Origin: Rhodospirillaceae bacterium | GTDB taxonomy: Bacteria; Pseudomonadota; Alphaproteobacteria; Rhodospirillales; Rhodospirillaceae | Assembly: GCA_947476695.1 (NCBI GenBank) | Contig: CANJRD010000002.1 | Location: 266,896 to 330,895, forward strand | Length of the DNA stretch: 64,000 nucleotides | Direction: 5' to 3' | Part shown: positions 7,790 through 17,019 of the stretch, piece by piece | Position numbering within the stretch: the first letter of the stretch is position 1 | Layout: each line of letters starts with the position of its first letter | Notes under the pieces: generated by a model | Seen by the model: only the letters and a program-made list of their open reading frames with translations | Told to the model about the DNA's origin: nothing | Databases searched by the model: none | Position numbers and translations under genes: made by a program

Positions 7790-8830
7790 ATGACGCGCTT
7801 CCGTTCAGAAACAGCCGCCAATTTGCTCGCGCATGCGCTCGCGATTCTCGCGTTCACGTTCATCGCCATGATCGCGCTGGGCTACGGCCGTCCCGCGCAT
7901 GCCGCGACAGTCACGCTTTTGAACGCCTCTTACGACCCAACTCGTGAACTCTACCAGGCGGTCAATGTGGCTTTCGCGAAAGCCTGGAAGGCCAAGACCG
8001 GCGACGATGTGAAGGTGCAACAGTCGCATGGCGGCTCGGGAAGTCAGTCGCGTGCGGTGATCGACGGCCTCAAGGCCGACGTTGTTACGCTTGCGCTCGC
8101 CTACGACATCGATGCGCTCGCCGAGCGCGGCAAGGCGCTGCCGGCCGATTGGCAAAAGCGTCTTCCGAACAACAGCACGCCTTACACCTCGACGATCGTA
8201 TTCCTGGTCCACAAGGGAAACCCGAAGGGCATCAAGGACTGGAGCGATATTGTGAAGCCGGGCATCTCGGTCGTGACGCCGAACCCGAAGACGTCGGGCG
8301 GCGCGCGTTGGAACTATCTTGCCGCTTGGGGCTACGCGCTGCATCAGAATGGTGGCAATGAAGCCAAGGCGCGGGAATTCGTCGCGGCGCTCTACAAGAA
8401 CGCGCCAGTGCTCGATTCCGGTGCGCGTGGGGCGACCAACACCTTCGCGCAGCGCGGCATTGGCGATGTGTTGCTGGCCTGGGAAAACGAAGCCTATCTG
8501 ACGCTGAAGGAATTTCCCGGCAAGTTCGAGATCGTCACGCCGAGCGAGAGCATTCTGGCCGAGCCGCCCGTGGCGCTGGTCGATAAGGTCGTCGACGCAA
8601 AGAAAACCCGCGAAGTCGCGGAAGCCTACCTGCAATTCCTCTACACGCTGGAAGCGCAGAAGATCATCGCGGACAATTTCTATCGTCCGCGCGACGAAGC
8701 CACCGCTGCTGCCGCGAAACTGCCAGCCATCAAGCTCTTCACGATTGATGCTGAACTGGGTGGTTGGACCAAAGTGCAGAAAACGCACTTCGCCGACGGC
8801 GGTATTTTCGACGAGATCTACAAGCCGTAG
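7790..8830 (+). CDS. sbp: sulfate-binding periplasmic protein
   Basis: A 346-residue member of the Sbp/CysP family. An Sec signal ends near residue 38 (GRPAHA). The mature protein shows [35 protein letters not shown] and [20 protein letters not shown], the hallmark sulfate-binding segments. It captures sulfate or thiosulfate for the CysTWA importer encoded 3 kb downstream. AAGGAG sits 7 bases before ATG 7790. Unusually, a TonB-dependent receptor gene separates it from the permease genes. Confidence 0.95.
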   Translation: MTRFRSETAANLLAHALAILAFTFIAMIALGYGRPAHAATVTLLNASYDPTRELYQAVNVAFAKAWKAKTGDDVKVQQSHGGSGSQSRAVIDGLKADVVTLALAYDIDALAERGKALPADWQKRLPNNSTPYTSTIVFLVHKGNPKGIKDWSDIVKPGISVVTPNPKTSGGARWNYLAAWGYALHQNGGNEAKAREFVAALYKNAPVLDSGARGATNTFAQRGIGDVLLAWENEAYLTLKEFPGKFEIVTPSESILAEPPVALVDKVVDAKKTREVAEAYLQFLYTLEAQKIIADNFYRPRDEATAAAAKLPAIKLFTIDAELGGWTKVQKTHFADGGIFDEIYKP

Positions 8831-8864
8831 AACTCAGCCCACCCGTTCAATCCCCTTAGCCTGA

Positions 8865-8887
8865 CGAAATATCGTTTCGATATTTCG
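8865..8887. promoter_or_regulatory. perfect 10-bp inverted repeat upstream of the TonB receptor
   Basis: CGAAATATCG (8865-8874), TTT, CGATATTTCG (8878-8887). The AT-rich stem has no T-tract, and it sits 55 bp upstream of the receptor ATG, so an operator is more likely than a terminator, though a weak hairpin downstream of sbp is possible. Confidence 0.6.
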
Positions 8888-8941
8888 CAACGCCACAGCC
8901 TTGCCTGCGCACAGGCACTTTTGCTCTTGGAGACCATACAG

Positions 8942-11371
8942 ATGACGACCCAAAACACCGCGCCTTCGCATCAGATCACGGGACGCTTCCTGAAGGGGAC
9001 GGCGGCAGCTGGCGCGCTTCTGGCTGCTTGGAGCATGCCCAGCTTCGCGCAGGACCAGCAGGTCGCGCAGGAAGTCGGCAAAGTCGAAGAGATCACCGTG
9101 ACGGCGCGCCGTCGCGAAGAAAATCTCCAGGACATTCCGCTCGCGGTCTCGGTTCTCAGCGCCGATGCGCTGGATTCGACCGGCAGCTACAACGTCAACC
9201 GTCTGACGCAATTGCAGCCGTCTTTGCAGTTCTTCTCGACTAACCCGCGCAACACTACGGTCAACATCCGTGGCCTCGGCGCGCCGTTCGGTCTGACGAA
9301 CGACGGCATCGACCAGGGCGTCGGTTTGTATGTCGATCAGGTCTACAACAGCCGCATCGCCGCCGCCGCCTTGGATTTCCTCGATGTGTCGCAGGTGGAA
9401 GTGCTGCGCGGTCCGCAGGGCACGCTGTACGGCAAGAACACCACCGCCGGCGCGATCAACGTCACAACCCGCAAGCCGAGCTTCGAGCCGGAAGCGCAAG
9501 CCGAGATCAGCTACGGCAATCTGGACTTCGTGCAGGCGAAGGGCTCGGTCAGCGGGCCGATTATAGCCGACAAGCTCGCCGCGCGGTTCGCGGTGACGTC
9601 GACGGATCGTAAGGGCACGATCTACAACCGCACCACCGACAAATGGGTGAACGCGCAAGATAACTTCGGCGTCCGTGGTTCCTTCCTGTTCCGCGCCAAC
9701 GACGATCTAAAGGTGACGTTGAGCGGCGACCTTACGAAGCAGGACGCCGAATGCTGCGCGCAGATTTACGTGCGTACGGGCTCGACGCAGCGTCCGCTGA
9801 ACCGTCAGTTCGCGGGCCTGGCTGCGGCGTTCAACTATGCGCCGCCGAGCACCAACGCCTTCGACCGCGTCACCGACCTCGACACTCCGCTCGATGCTTA
9901 CCAGCGCGTCGGCGGGACCTCGTTGCTGGCGGAATGGGAAATCGGGCCCGGCACGCTGACGTCGGCCAGCGCCTGGCGCTTCTGGGATTGGCGGCCGTCG
10001 AACGATCGCGACTTCACTGGACTGCCGATCACCCCGAAGTCCAACAACCCGCTTATCCAAAATCAATACTCGCAGGAGTTCCGCTACGCGGTGACCGGTG
10101 AACGCTTCGACTATGTGGCGGGCTTATTCGCCTACCAGCAGAAGCAACATACGACTGGTATTCAAACGCAAGGCGCGGCGGCGAGCCGCTGGTTGCTGAA
10201 TCCCACCAGCGCGAACGCCAACAATCCGGCGATCTTGAACGGTCTGACGTCGCAAAACGACATCATGTTCAAGACCACCAGCCTCGCCGCGTTCGGGCAG
10301 CTGGGCTGGAAGGCCACCGATAAGCTGAAAGTGCAGCCGGGTCTGCGCGTCAACTTCGATCGTAAGAGCGGCTCCTACACCGCGGTCGTGAGCAACGGCA
10401 CCAACACGCCATTGATCGCCGATCAGCTGGCGCAGCTGGCGCCGCAGAGCTATGAGCCCAAGTTCAAGGACTGGAACGTTTCTGGCGATCTGAACATCTC
10501 GTATCAGTTCGCGACCGACATCCTGGGCTATGCGACCTATGCCAAGACTTTTAAGTCCGGCGGCATCAATCTCAACGGCCTGCCGCTCGATGCGGCCAAC
10601 CGTCCGATCTTGAGCGTCGCGACTGTGAAGCCGGAGAACGTGAATCACTTTGAACTCGGCTTGAAGACCCAACTTGCCGACAACCGGGTGACGGCGAATT
10701 TCTCGGCCTATTGGACGGACATCAAGGACTACCAGGCCACGGTGACCAACGGTCAGCTTGGCGTGATCCGCGGTTATCTCGCCAATGCCGAGAAGGTGCG
10801 GGTGCGGGGTCTGGAAGCGGACTTCAGCTATCGCCCGACAGAGTCCTTGAGCCTTTACGTCAACGGCGCCTACACCGACCACAAGTATGTGCGCTTCGTA
10901 GATGCGCCTTGCCCGCCGGAACTCTCGGGCGGCACGACGGTCGCGGCCGGACAGACGCCTTCCGCGCCGGGAACTCCGGGCGGCTTGAGCCCCGCGTTCT
11001 GCGACATCTCCGGACAGTGGTTGCCGGGTATCTCGAAATTGGCGGCGTCTTACGGCGCGGAATATCACACGCCGACACAGGTGCTTGGTCGCGATGGCGA
11101 GGCCTACATCGGCTTCGACGGCAACTATCGCTCCAAGTTCTCGTCCAACGCCTCGCGTTCGGCCTATACGGACATCGACGGCTACGCGATCACAAACTTC
11201 CGTGTCGGCTTCCGCACGGACGCGGGCTGGGACTTGTCCGGCTGGGTGCGCAACGCGTTCGACACGAACTACTACGAAGTGCTTGCCCTTCAATCCGGCA
11301 GCACCGGGCTCGTGGTCGGCCAGCCGGCCGATCCGCGTACCTACGGCGTGACGCTGAAAGCGAAGTTCTAG
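8942..11371 (+). CDS. TonB-dependent outer-membrane receptor in the sulfate cluster
   Basis: An 809-residue receptor. The signal peptide ends at FAQ (residue 37) and a TonB-box-like segment EEITVTARRREE follows at 49-60. The plug domain (LQDIPLAVSVLSADAL...NIRGLG, then VEVLRGPQGTLYGKNTTAGAINV) runs to about 180, and a 22-strand barrel ends in aromatic Phe (TLKAKF). The style matches receptors of Caulobacterales and sphingomonads. Its position between sbp and cysT suggests uptake of a sulfur compound such as a sulfate ester or sulfonate, which is inference. It has no partner esterase or sulfatase here. GGAG precedes ATG 8942; an earlier TTG at 8921 is rejected. Confidence 0.93.
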   Translation: MTTQNTAPSHQITGRFLKGTAAAGALLAAWSMPSFAQDQQVAQEVGKVEEITVTARRREENLQDIPLAVSVLSADALDSTGSYNVNRLTQLQPSLQFFSTNPRNTTVNIRGLGAPFGLTNDGIDQGVGLYVDQVYNSRIAAAALDFLDVSQVEVLRGPQGTLYGKNTTAGAINVTTRKPSFEPEAQAEISYGNLDFVQAKGSVSGPIIADKLAARFAVTSTDRKGTIYNRTTDKWVNAQDNFGVRGSFLFRANDDLKVTLSGDLTKQDAECCAQIYVRTGSTQRPLNRQFAGLAAAFNYAPPSTNAFDRVTDLDTPLDAYQRVGGTSLLAEWEIGPGTLTSASAWRFWDWRPSNDRDFTGLPITPKSNNPLIQNQYSQEFRYAVTGERFDYVAGLFAYQQKQHTTGIQTQGAAASRWLLNPTSANANNPAILNGLTSQNDIMFKTTSLAAFGQLGWKATDKLKVQPGLRVNFDRKSGSYTAVVSNGTNTPLIADQLAQLAPQSYEPKFKDWNVSGDLNISYQFATDILGYATYAKTFKSGGINLNGLPLDAANRPILSVATVKPENVNHFELGLKTQLADNRVTANFSAYWTDIKDYQATVTNGQLGVIRGYLANAEKVRVRGLEADFSYRPTESLSLYVNGAYTDHKYVRFVDAPCPPELSGGTTVAAGQTPSAPGTPGGLSPAFCDISGQWLPGISKLAASYGAEYHTPTQVLGRDGEAYIGFDGNYRSKFSSNASRSAYTDIDGYAITNFRVGFRTDAGWDLSGWVRNAFDTNYYEVLALQSGSTGLVVGQPADPRTYGVTLKAKF

Positions 11372-11386
11372 CGGCGAAGATCCGTT

Positions 11387-11423
11387 GCAGGTGGGTTGGC
11401 GTCCTTGCGCCCGACCCACCTGC
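11387..11423 (+). terminator. hairpin after the TonB receptor gene
   Basis: GCAGGTGGGT (11387-11396) pairs perfectly with ACCCACCTGC (11414-11423), with an inner GGCG/CGCC extension. It lies 16 bp after the receptor stop. No strong T-run follows. Confidence 0.6.
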
Positions 11424-11500
11424 GATACGCTCATGTCGCAAAACGAGGCCGAAGGGCGAGGGGCCACTTCCAGCAAAAATAGCGGTAAAGCGGGCCCGTC

Positions 11501-11559
11501 AGAGAACAATTGTCTCTCGATAGAATTCCCAGCAAAATAGTAGAGAATTTCCAGTGGGT
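11501..11559 (+). promoter_or_regulatory. sulfur-regulon block, copy 2 (upstream of cysT)
   Basis: AGAGAACAATTGTCTCT at 11501-11517, AATTCCC at 11524, TAGAGAA at 11541 and GTGGGT at 11554 match copy 1 at 7656-7714 at the same offsets. AATTCCC and GAGAATT also form a wider dyad. The block starts a 236-bp leader before cysT, so it should be the promoter/operator of the cysTWA operon. Confidence 0.65.
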
Positions 11560-11795
11560 TGGCGGCCCGTCCTGGGGAACAAGCTGACGCCATTGGCGAC
11601 CCGCGGCATGCTGCCTTGGCTGGCCGCGTGGGGGCATGCGCCTTTGACTCCGGGGATCTCGATTTTGCGCGCCTACCTGATGTCCGCAATATTTTTGGCC
11701 GCGAACGGCCCGCTTGCAGGACGCTGGCGGCAACGGCAGGGTGGCGCCTGCCCGGCGGCCGATGCTGCGGGCGTTTGGCCCAAGGGACGGCGCTG
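11560..11795 (+). other. long cysT leader with two hairpins
   Basis: 236 bases separate the regulatory block from the cysT ATG. GGCAGG (11735-11740) pairs with CCTGCC (11747-11752), and GGGC (11769-11772) pairs with GCCC (11778-11781) just before the GGGA ribosome site. An RNA-based control element is possible, but I do not recognise a known riboswitch. An in-frame reading back to 11559 exists but has no membrane-protein character. Confidence 0.35.
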
Positions 11796-12671
11796 ATGTC
11801 TTCGGCGACTGGAACAATTTCACTTGCGCCTCGGCGGTCGACTTGGCGCCGCCCAAGTGCGTTGCCGGGCTTCGGCCCGACCATGGGCTTCACCCTGCTA
11901 TATCTCAGCGTCATCGTGCTGTTGCCGCTCGCGGGTCTGGTGATCAAGGCCAGCGACGCGACGTGGCCGCAGTTTGTCGCTGCCGCCGTTGCGCCGCGTG
12001 CCCTGGCCGCCTATCGCTTGAGCTTCGGTTCGGCCCTCTTCGCCGCGGCGGTCAACCTGGTCGCGGGCGTACTCGTGGCCTGGGTGCTGGTGCGCTACCG
12101 TTTCCCCTTCAAGCGCGTGATCGACGGACTGGTCGACCTGCCGTTCGCCTTGCCGACAGCTGTCGCGGGGATCGCGTTGGCGACCCTGTACGGTCCGAAG
12201 GGCTGGATCGGCCAAGTTCTCGGCGTGCTTGGGATCAAGGTGGCATTCACGGCAACAGGCGTGACGCTTGCGCTGATCTTTGTGGGACTGCCGTTTGTCG
12301 TGCGGACGGTGCAGCCGGTGCTGCAGGATCTAGATCCCGAACTCGAGGATGCCGCGGCCAGCCTGGGCGCGACGCCGATCCAAACGTTCACGCGCGTGAT
12401 TGCGCCTGCGATCATGCCGGCGGCGCTGACCGGGTTCGCGCTCGCATTTGCCCGCGCGGTGGGTGAATACGGCTCGGTCATTTTCATCGCCGGTAATATC
12501 CCGATGAAATCGGAAATTGCGCCGTTGCTGATCGTCATTAAGCTCGAACAGTATGACTACACCGGCGCGGCCGTGGTCGGGGTGGTGATGCTGTCCGCGT
12601 CTTTCTTGATCTTGCTCGGGATCAATCTGCTGCAGCGTTGGGCGCGCATCCGTCAGGGCGAGAAGAGCTAA
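11796..12671 (+). CDS. cysT: sulfate/thiosulfate ABC transporter permease CysT
   Basis: A 291-residue inner-membrane permease with about six helices, from [20 protein letters not shown] onward. The ABC-permease EAA loop lies near residue 185 ([24 protein letters not shown]). The [16 protein letters not shown] segment is characteristic of CysT/CysU. Start ATG 11796 is chosen because the longer reading frame adds 79 non-membrane residues; the family is normally 275-290 long. cysW follows after one base. Confidence 0.95.
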   Translation: MSSATGTISLAPRRSTWRRPSALPGFGPTMGFTLLYLSVIVLLPLAGLVIKASDATWPQFVAAAVAPRALAAYRLSFGSALFAAAVNLVAGVLVAWVLVRYRFPFKRVIDGLVDLPFALPTAVAGIALATLYGPKGWIGQVLGVLGIKVAFTATGVTLALIFVGLPFVVRTVQPVLQDLDPELEDAAASLGATPIQTFTRVIAPAIMPAALTGFALAFARAVGEYGSVIFIAGNIPMKSEIAPLLIVIKLEQYDYTGAAVVGVVMLSASFLILLGINLLQRWARIRQGEKS

Positions 12672-12672
12672 G

Positions 12673-13524
12673 ATGAAAGCCCCCAGCCGTTCCATCGCAG
12701 CATCGCCGACCGCGCGCTTCGCGCTGATCGCCTCGGCGCTGACATTCATTGGCATTTTTCTGCTGCTGCCGCTGGTGACGGTTTTCGTCGAAGCGCTGAG
12801 CGGCGGCGTGTCCAAGTACATGGCCGCGATCGTCGAGCCGGACGCGCTGGCGGCTTTACGCCTTACGCTGCTGATCGCGGTGATTTCCGTGCCGCTGAAC
12901 ATGGTGTTTGGCGTGACCGCTTCTTGGGCGATCTCGAAATTCGACTTCTGGGGCAAGAGTCTTCTGATCACGATGATCGACCTGCCGTTCTCGGTGTCGC
13001 CAGTTATCTCCGGCTTGATCTACGTACTGCTATTCGGCGCGCAGGGTTTGCTTGGGCCATATCTGGCGGAACACGACATCCAGATCGTGTTTGCCGTTCC
13101 CGGTATCGTCCTGGCCACCATCTTCGTTACCTTCCCGTTCGTCGCGCGGGAGTTGATCCCCTTGATGCAGGAACAGGGCACGGAATCGGAGGAGGCCGCG
13201 CGGTCTCTGGGTGCCAGCGGCTGGCAGATGTTCACTCGCGTCACGCTTCCCAACATCAAATGGGGTCTGCTGTACGGGGTCCTATTATGCAACGCGCGTG
13301 CGATGGGCGAATTCGGCGCGGTATCGGTGGTGTCCGGCCACATTCGCGGCCTCACCACGACGATGCCGCTGCACGTCGAAATTCTTTATAACGAGTATAA
13401 CTTTGTAGCCGCGTTCGCGGTCGCGTCTTTGCTCGCATTCCTGGCCCTCATCACGCTGTTGTTGCAGAGCGTTCTCGAGTGGCGCGATGCGGCTATGACG
13501 ACCGCTGCTGGAGCTTCCTTATGA
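12673..13524 (+). CDS. cysW: sulfate ABC transporter permease CysW
   Basis: A 283-residue permease, partner of CysT. It has six predicted helices, the EAA loop [21 protein letters not shown] near residue 175, and the family segment [19 protein letters not shown]. The C-terminal part contains [20 protein letters not shown]. It is tightly coupled: the gene begins 2 bp after cysT, and its TGA overlaps the cysA ATG. Confidence 0.95.
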   Translation: MKAPSRSIAASPTARFALIASALTFIGIFLLLPLVTVFVEALSGGVSKYMAAIVEPDALAALRLTLLIAVISVPLNMVFGVTASWAISKFDFWGKSLLITMIDLPFSVSPVISGLIYVLLFGAQGLLGPYLAEHDIQIVFAVPGIVLATIFVTFPFVARELIPLMQEQGTESEEAARSLGASGWQMFTRVTLPNIKWGLLYGVLLCNARAMGEFGAVSVVSGHIRGLTTTMPLHVEILYNEYNFVAAFAVASLLAFLALITLLLQSVLEWRDAAMTTAAGASL

Positions 13525-14582
13525 CCATCGAATTGCGCAATGTCGCAAAGCGCTTCGGCAGTTTTGCCGCCGTGAATGGCGTGTCGCTGCATGTCGAACG
13601 TGGCGAACTGGTCGCGTTGCTGGGGCCGTCGGGATCCGGCAAGACCACGTTGCTGCGCATCATCGCCGGTCTTGAGTATGCCGATGCCGGTGAAGTCCTG
13701 TTCGACGGCGAGGATGCCGGCGACCGCGATGTCGCACGCCGTCGCGTGGGTTTCGTGTTCCAGCACTATGCGTTGTTCCGCCACATGACGGTGTTCGAGA
13801 ACGTCGCCTTTGGCCTGCGCGTCATGGGACGCGCCAAAAGGCCGGCCGACGATGTCATCCGCGAGAAAGTGACCGCGCTTCTGCGCCTGGTGCAGTTGGA
13901 GCCGATGGCGGGACGTTACCCGTCGCAGCTGTCCGGCGGCCAGCGCCAGCGTATCGCGCTGGCGCGTGCACTCGCCATCGAACCGCGCATGCTGCTGCTC
14001 GATGAACCGTTCGGCGCGCTTGATGCCAAGGTGCGCAAAGAACTGCGCCGTTGGCTGCGTGGGCTGCACGACGAAATGGGATTCACCAGCCTGTTCGTGA
14101 CCCACGACCAGGAAGAGGCGCTCGAACTCGCCGACCGCGTCGTGGTGATGAACCAGGGCCGCATCGAGCAGGTCGGAACCCCGCAAGAGGTTTACGACCG
14201 CCCGGCGACGCCGTTCGTCTATGAATTCCTCGGCAATGTGAACCGCATCGCCTGCACCATCATCGACGGCCAGGTCGACCTGTGGGGGCACCAGTTCTCC
14301 GTGGAGACGGCCGAGCGCGGCCGCCGCGAGGGCTATGCCTATCTGCGTCCCCACGACATCGAAATTCTGACCACCAGCGGCGCGTCCAGCCGCGCGCACG
14401 TGAAGCACATCAGCGCGACCGGACCGGTGGCGCGCGTCGAACTGGCGATCGAAGGCGTTGCCACGCCGATCGAGGCTGAGCTCTCGCGTCAGCAACTCGA
14501 CGCGCTGGGATTGCGGCTGGGGCAGCCGGTCCTGGTGCAACCGCGCAATGTGCGTATTTTTCCGGTCGACGCTGCGGCTTAG
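13521..14582 (+). CDS. cysA: sulfate/thiosulfate import ATP-binding protein CysA
   Basis: A 353-residue ATPase: Walker [10 protein letters not shown] (35-43), Q-loop [20 protein letters not shown], signature LSGGQRQR near 133, Walker [12 protein letters not shown] near 155, and H-loop VTHDQEEA near 190. A C-terminal TOBE-like regulatory domain extends to the end. It powers CysTW. ATG 13521 overlaps the cysW stop as ATGA, so the two are translationally coupled. The gene is convergent with the TauE-like gene, overlapping it by 4 bp. Confidence 0.95.
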   Translation: MTIELRNVAKRFGSFAAVNGVSLHVERGELVALLGPSGSGKTTLLRIIAGLEYADAGEVLFDGEDAGDRDVARRRVGFVFQHYALFRHMTVFENVAFGLRVMGRAKRPADDVIREKVTALLRLVQLEPMAGRYPSQLSGGQRQRIALARALAIEPRMLLLDEPFGALDAKVRKELRRWLRGLHDEMGFTSLFVTHDQEEALELADRVVVMNQGRIEQVGTPQEVYDRPATPFVYEFLGNVNRIACTIIDGQVDLWGHQFSVETAERGRREGYAYLRPHDIEILTTSGASSRAHVKHISATGPVARVELAIEGVATPIEAELSRQQLDALGLRLGQPVLVQPRNVRIFPVDAAA

Positions 14583-15367
14583 AACAGCAGCCGCAGACCG
14601 ATCAAGACAAACATCACGGCCATCACGAAGCGCAAAATGCGCTCGGGGAAACGGCCCGCCGCCACGCTGCCGACGAAGATGCCGGGGATCGAACCCACCA
14701 ACAGCGATCCGAGCAGCGACCAGTCGACAGACCCGAGATAAAGGTGGCCGAGCCCGCCAAGCAAGGTGAGTGGCACCGCGTGCGCAATATCCGAACCGAC
14801 GATCACCGGTAATGGACGGCGCGGGTACAGCAGCAGCAACGCTGTCACCCCCAGGCTTCCAGCACCAACGGACGAAATCGAGACGAGTACGCCCAACAGC
14901 GCGCCCATCGCGATTGTCAGTCCGGCGGTGCGTTGAGACGGCGCCGTCTCCAATTCGGGACTATAGAGCGCAAGAAACCGATCGCGGAACATCAGCGCGA
15001 CCGCGCTCGCGAGCAGAGCCACGGACAGCACGTAAGTGATCAGTCCGCGCGCGGCATCGCTGTTGACGCCGATGTTGGCGAGGATGAGCAGCGTTAAGAT
15101 CGTGGTCGGGATGCTGCCGGTGGCCAGCAGGCGCACAATGCGCCAGTCGACTGTGCGTGCGATCCCGTGGAACACGGTGCCGCCGGATTTGGTGATCGCG
15201 GCGTAGAGCAGGTCCGTGCCAACAGCGGTCGCAGGGTGAATGCCGAAGAGCAGAACGAGGGCAGGCGTCATTAACGAGCCGCCGCCCATTCCGGTCATGC
15301 CGACCAAGGCGCCGACGACGAAGCCCGACAAGCTGTAGAGCGGTTTGATCTCGGACAGAAAATCCAT
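14579..15367 (-). CDS. TauE/SafE (TSUP) family sulfite/sulfur-compound permease
   Basis: A 262-residue membrane protein with about eight helices and the TSUP repeat signature [39 protein letters not shown] at residues 20-60. The family moves sulfite, sulfonate breakdown products or similar anions. Its place among sulfur genes suggests sulfite export or sulfur-compound transport. ATG 15367 follows a GAGAGAAC stretch, which looks like both a ribosome site and an AGAGAA half-site. Confidence 0.87.
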   Translation of the reverse strand: MDFLSEIKPLYSLSGFVVGALVGMTGMGGGSLMTPALVLLFGIHPATAVGTDLLYAAITKSGGTVFHGIARTVDWRIVRLLATGSIPTTILTLLILANIGVNSDAARGLITYVLSVALLASAVALMFRDRFLALYSPELETAPSQRTAGLTIAMGALLGVLVSISSVGAGSLGVTALLLLYPRRPLPVIVGSDIAHAVPLTLLGGLGHLYLGSVDWSLLGSLLVGSIPGIFVGSVAAGRFPERILRFVMAVMFVLIGLRLLF

Positions 15368-15804
15368 GTTCTCTCGGTACCGGCCTTCTAACGAACCCCG
15401 GGGCCGGGATCGCATGGAAACGTTGCGAGCGCAGAGCCGCCTGAACGCGGGAGACTTTTACGGCCCTTCAGGCCAGAAGCATCGTGCCGATTGAATATGG
15501 TCCATTCACCCCTGAACGGAGAAGAAATTTTCGTTCTGCGGCGGCTCGCGTTGCTCTTAGTCCGAATTTCGCGCTGCTCGGATCGCCCTTACGCGCCAAG
15601 CCGCTGGAAACGTTGCCGGATGGCGCCGGGCGGCATCGTGGAAGGGGTCGTTAGAGAAAAACCTTCTGCTAAACGAGGGTTGCTCGCCAGGACTTTCTCT
15701 TAATCGGCCTTCGAGGGCAGGTTTGTGGGGCGTGAGGTTAGAAGGTGAGCGTCTGCGTACCTATACCATCGCCCATCGAAGACCTGTCCCGATTGTGACC
15801 GTCC
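15368..15804. promoter_or_regulatory. divergent TauE / SUMT region with AGAGAA and TTCTCT half-sites
   Basis: No gene is convincing here. TAGAGAA at 15652-15658 and TTCTCT at 15695-15700 repeat, in opposite orientations 43 bp apart, the half-sites of the two sulfur-regulon blocks, about 105-150 bp before the SUMT gene. The spacing and context differ from copies 1 and 2, so the assignment is weaker. Confidence 0.4.
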
Positions 15805-16641
15805 ATGGCGAACGTCATTCCGCTCTTTGATTCCAAGGGCCTGCGTACGGCTAATGCCGGCGCGCGGGTGTTGTTGGTCGGTGCTGGTCCGGGCGATCCC
15901 GGTCTGTTGACGCGCAAGGCCTACGCCGCGCTCCAAGCCGCCGACGTCTTGTTCTATGACGACCTCGTGTCGGCCGAGATCTTGGCCGAGGTGCCGGCCT
16001 CCGTGCGTCGCGTTTACGTCGGCAAGCCGAAAGGCACGACGAAGGTCACGCAGGAAGACATCATCAGCCAGCTGATCGAAGCGGCGCGCACCGAAGGCAC
16101 CATCGTACGCCTGAAGGGTGGCGATCCGTTCATCTTCGGACGTGGTGGTGAAGAGGCCGAGGCGCTGCAGGCGGAAGGTATTGCGGTCGAAGTCATTCCC
16201 GGCATCACCGCGGCGGCGGGTGCGGCGAGCACCACGCATATCCCCCTGACCCATCGCGATCATTCCGCGACCATCACATTCGTCACCGCCGTGCGCCGTG
16301 ACGGCGCGCTCGCCGATATCGCCGGCTTGGCGGGCGAGGGGCGCACACTGGTCGTTTATATGGGCCTCGGTAAAGCCACGGACATCGTGGAAGCCCTGAA
16401 GGCTGACGGCATCGCCGGCGATCTGCCGGTCGCCATCGTCGAGAACGCGACCCGTCCGGGTCAACGTCAGTTCATCACCACGGTCGATGCGCTGGCCGAG
16501 ACTGTGGCGGCGCAGAACGTTCGCAGCCCGGCGCTGTTCATCATCGGTCGCGTCGCGACCGCTGGGTCCGCGCTGGTGCGTGCCGGAGATCACACAGCGA
16601 CCGACGGCCCGTTCCATTGGGCGCACTTCGCACACGGTTAA
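15805..16641 (+). CDS. cobA: uroporphyrinogen-III C-methyltransferase (SUMT)
   Basis: A 278-residue enzyme that methylates uroporphyrinogen III twice with SAM to give precorrin-2, the siroheme branch point. The tetrapyrrole methylase motifs are clear: VGAGPGDPGLLTRKA near residue 26, VGKPKG near 70, VRLKGGDPFIFGRGGEE near 100, IPGITAAAGAAS near 130 and VYMGL near 184. It is a single SUMT domain without the dehydrogenase part of CysG, which is encoded separately at 21650. It heads the operon with sulfite reductase, whose cofactor is siroheme. Confidence 0.95.
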   Translation: MANVIPLFDSKGLRTANAGARVLLVGAGPGDPGLLTRKAYAALQAADVLFYDDLVSAEILAEVPASVRRVYVGKPKGTTKVTQEDIISQLIEAARTEGTIVRLKGGDPFIFGRGGEEAEALQAEGIAVEVIPGITAAAGAASTTHIPLTHRDHSATITFVTAVRRDGALADIAGLAGEGRTLVVYMGLGKATDIVEALKADGIAGDLPVAIVENATRPGQRQFITTVDALAETVAAQNVRSPALFIIGRVATAGSALVRAGDHTATDGPFHWAHFAHG

Positions 16642-16665
16642 GAGACAGGACTTAAGAGCAGGATT

Positions 16666-17013
16666 ATGGCTCACGAAATCGAACCCTCTGAAGTTTCCGC
16701 TGGCCGACGCGCCGGCAAGGTTGTCACGGGTGGCAAGATCGCCACCGGGAACCGGCTGCGCGATGGCGTGGTGATCTACTTCGATGGCAAGGAGTGGGTG
16801 CCGGACGTCGATAAAGCGAAGGTTGCGCATACGGCGGAAGACGAAGCGGCGCTGAAAGGCGCGCTCGACGCGGCTGTGAAGGCCAATCACCTGATCGACG
16901 CCGCCGTGATCGATCTTGTTCAAAACGAAACGAAGCCCGCGCGTTTGCGTGAGCAGATCCGTGCGGTGGGCCCGACAGTCCGCCTCGATCTTGCCCGCCG
17001 GCCCAACTGGTAA
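16666..17013 (+). CDS. DUF2849 protein of the sulfite reductase operon
   Basis: A 115-residue protein with the DUF2849 pattern: GGKIATGNRLRDGVVIYFDGKEWVPD in the first half and a C-terminal RAVGPTVRLDLARRPNW. DUF2849 genes are regularly found directly before alphaproteobacterial cysI. The role is unproven; an assembly or electron-transfer accessory of sulfite reductase is plausible. Only 6 bp separate it from cysI. Confidence 0.88.
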   Translation: MAHEIEPSEVSAGRRAGKVVTGGKIATGNRLRDGVVIYFDGKEWVPDVDKAKVAHTAEDEAALKGALDAAVKANHLIDAAVIDLVQNETKPARLREQIRAVGPTVRLDLARRPNW

Positions 17014-17019
17014 GCTGTC

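Noticed and set aside
7656..11559. CRISPR or insertion-sequence origin of the two 59-bp blocks
   Set aside because: Only two copies, 3.8 kb apart, each in a promoter position with conserved half-site spacing and diverged spacer bases; this fits regulatory sites, not an array or IS ends.
11559..11795. N-terminal extension of CysT back to 11559
   Set aside because: The extra 79 residues are Arg/Gly/Ala-rich with no membrane or signal character, the family is about 280 residues long, and ATG 11796 has a ribosome site.
15491..15703. 70-codon reading frame upstream of the SUMT gene
   Set aside because: It lies over the half-site region, has Arg-rich composition typical of out-of-frame GC-rich DNA and no ribosome site.
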